From assembly GCF_902705885.1 (NCBI RefSeq), contig NZ_CACSIP010000023.1:68305-132304 (forward strand): a stretch of DNA of 64,000 nucleotides, written 5' to 3'. This document shows, piece by piece, positions 63,444-64,000 of this stretch. The position numbers and the translations under genes were made by a program. The DNA is from Mycolicibacterium austroafricanum. Its GTDB lineage: Bacteria; Actinomycetota; Actinomycetes; Mycobacteriales; Mycobacteriaceae. The number at the start of each line of letters is the position of its first letter. Positions within the stretch are counted from its first letter, which is position 1. The notes below the pieces were generated by a model. The model did no database searches. It had not been told where the DNA came from and saw only the letters and a program-made list of their open reading frames with translations.

Positions 63444-63487
63444 ACCAATCGAGTGACGTTGTGTTGCGAAGCCATTGGGGCGTGCAG

Positions 63488-64000
63488 CTAGTTTCGGCGG
63501 TCTGCCCCGTCGATGATCGCGATGAGCCCATCGGTGAGTTCCTCGGCGGTGGTGCGCCATTTGGCTGTGGTGAGCAGTCCGCTCATTTCCAAGCCGGCGG
63601 CGCCGTGCGCACCCGTCAGCATTATCGCCGCATAGCGCTGTGCCTCCCGCTCACCGACGACCTCGGTGATGATGGCGAGGAATTCATCGCATAAGCGTTG
63701 CGCGGCGCGGACTACGGCGGTCGGATCTCCGGCAGGTGTAGTGAACATCAGCCGGTACAGGTGCGGTTGTTGCCGGCTGACTGTGATGACATCGAGGAGT
63801 GCAGCCCGCAGCTTCTCGACCGGTTCGAGGCGCGAATCTTTCTGCAGTGCCTGCATCTTGGAGCTGAGTCGATCCCACCCCGAGGCGGCTAGCGTGGTCA
63901 GCAGGCTTTCCTTGTCGGCGAAGTGCCGGTAGGGCGCACCGCGGCTCACCCCGGCCTGTGCGCCGACTGCTCGCAACGTCACGGCGTCGGGGCCGCCGCT
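63488..64000 (-). CDS. TetR-family regulator (N-terminus beyond window end)
   Basis: A partial frame of 171 codons running off the end. It has the TetR helix-turn-helix LRAVGAQAGVSRGAPYRHFADKESLL and a ligand domain with MLTGAHGAAGLEMSG near the C-terminus, resembling the TetR_C_13-like (WHG) group. It is convergent with the P450 gene (44-nt gap). It is an ordinary single-domain TetR, unlike the double protein at 56561. Confidence 0.88.
   Translation of the reverse strand, partial: SGGPDAVTLRAVGAQAGVSRGAPYRHFADKESLLTTLAASGWDRLSSKMQALQKDSRLEPVEKLRAALLDVITVSRQQPHLYRLMFTTPAGDPTAVVRAAQRLCDEFLAIITEVVGEREAQRYAAIMLTGAHGAAGLEMSGLLTTAKWRTTAEELTDGLIAIIDGADRRN

Overview
The window is high-GC actinobacterial DNA and reads as a fast-growing mycobacterium (Mycolicibacterium type). 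The grounds are an ESX-1 tail in the order mycP1-eccE1-espB-espL...espK, a ptsH-fruA-fruK-fruR/ptsI block directly beside it (the M. smegmatis arrangement, from memory), two mce operons, an Mce3R-like double-TetR repressor, and NDMA/mycofactocin-type dehydrogenases. No tRNA, rRNA, CRISPR array or intact insertion sequence was seen.

Region 1 (1-8.5 kb, minus strand) is the distal part of an ESX-1 type VII secretion locus. Between espL and espK sit accessory genes: a 54-aa protein, two small membrane proteins and a 378-aa one-TM protein with an internal duplication. The 378-aa gene and the first third of espK have clearly lower GC than their surroundings. Region 2 (8.7-15.6 kb) holds a membrane protein bracketed by two related hairpins, then HPr, the fructose EIIABC permease, 1-phosphofructokinase and a DeoR repressor, with ptsI divergent. 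The shared fruR/ptsI promoter is very compact and ptsI looks leaderless. A VapC remnant at 15.7-15.9 kb marks the junction.

Region 3 (16-63.4 kb) is a large accessory catabolic and lipid-transport island. It holds two complete mceA-F operons, both without yrbE permease genes. It also holds two paralogous secreted proteins next to the two mceF genes, four paralogous DapB-like/amine-dehydrogenase-like oxidoreductases, three intact P450s and one P450 remnant, a 3Fe-4S ferredoxin, three aldehyde dehydrogenases, an NDMA-type alcohol dehydrogenase, four SDRs, a luciferase-like monooxygenase and an amidohydrolase. There is a substrate-binding protein without a signal peptide, and a LuxE/LuxC-like acyl-activation and reduction pair downstream of two paralogous proteins I do not recognise.

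What ties region 3 together is a 15-bp element, AAC-N9-GTT (for example AACAAATCTCTGGTT and AACAAGTATTAGGTT). I find eleven convincing copies, nearly all in gaps upstream of operons. The likely regulator is the 416-aa fused double-TetR protein at 56.6-57.8 kb, which resembles Mce3R. My interpretation is one co-regulated system for importing and oxidising a hydrophobic substrate (sterol, terpenoid or branched lipid): mce import, then P450/alcohol dehydrogenase/aldehyde dehydrogenase oxidation, plus an acyl-reduction side branch. The substrate cannot be read from the sequence. The window ends in the 5'-truncated coding region of another TetR regulator.
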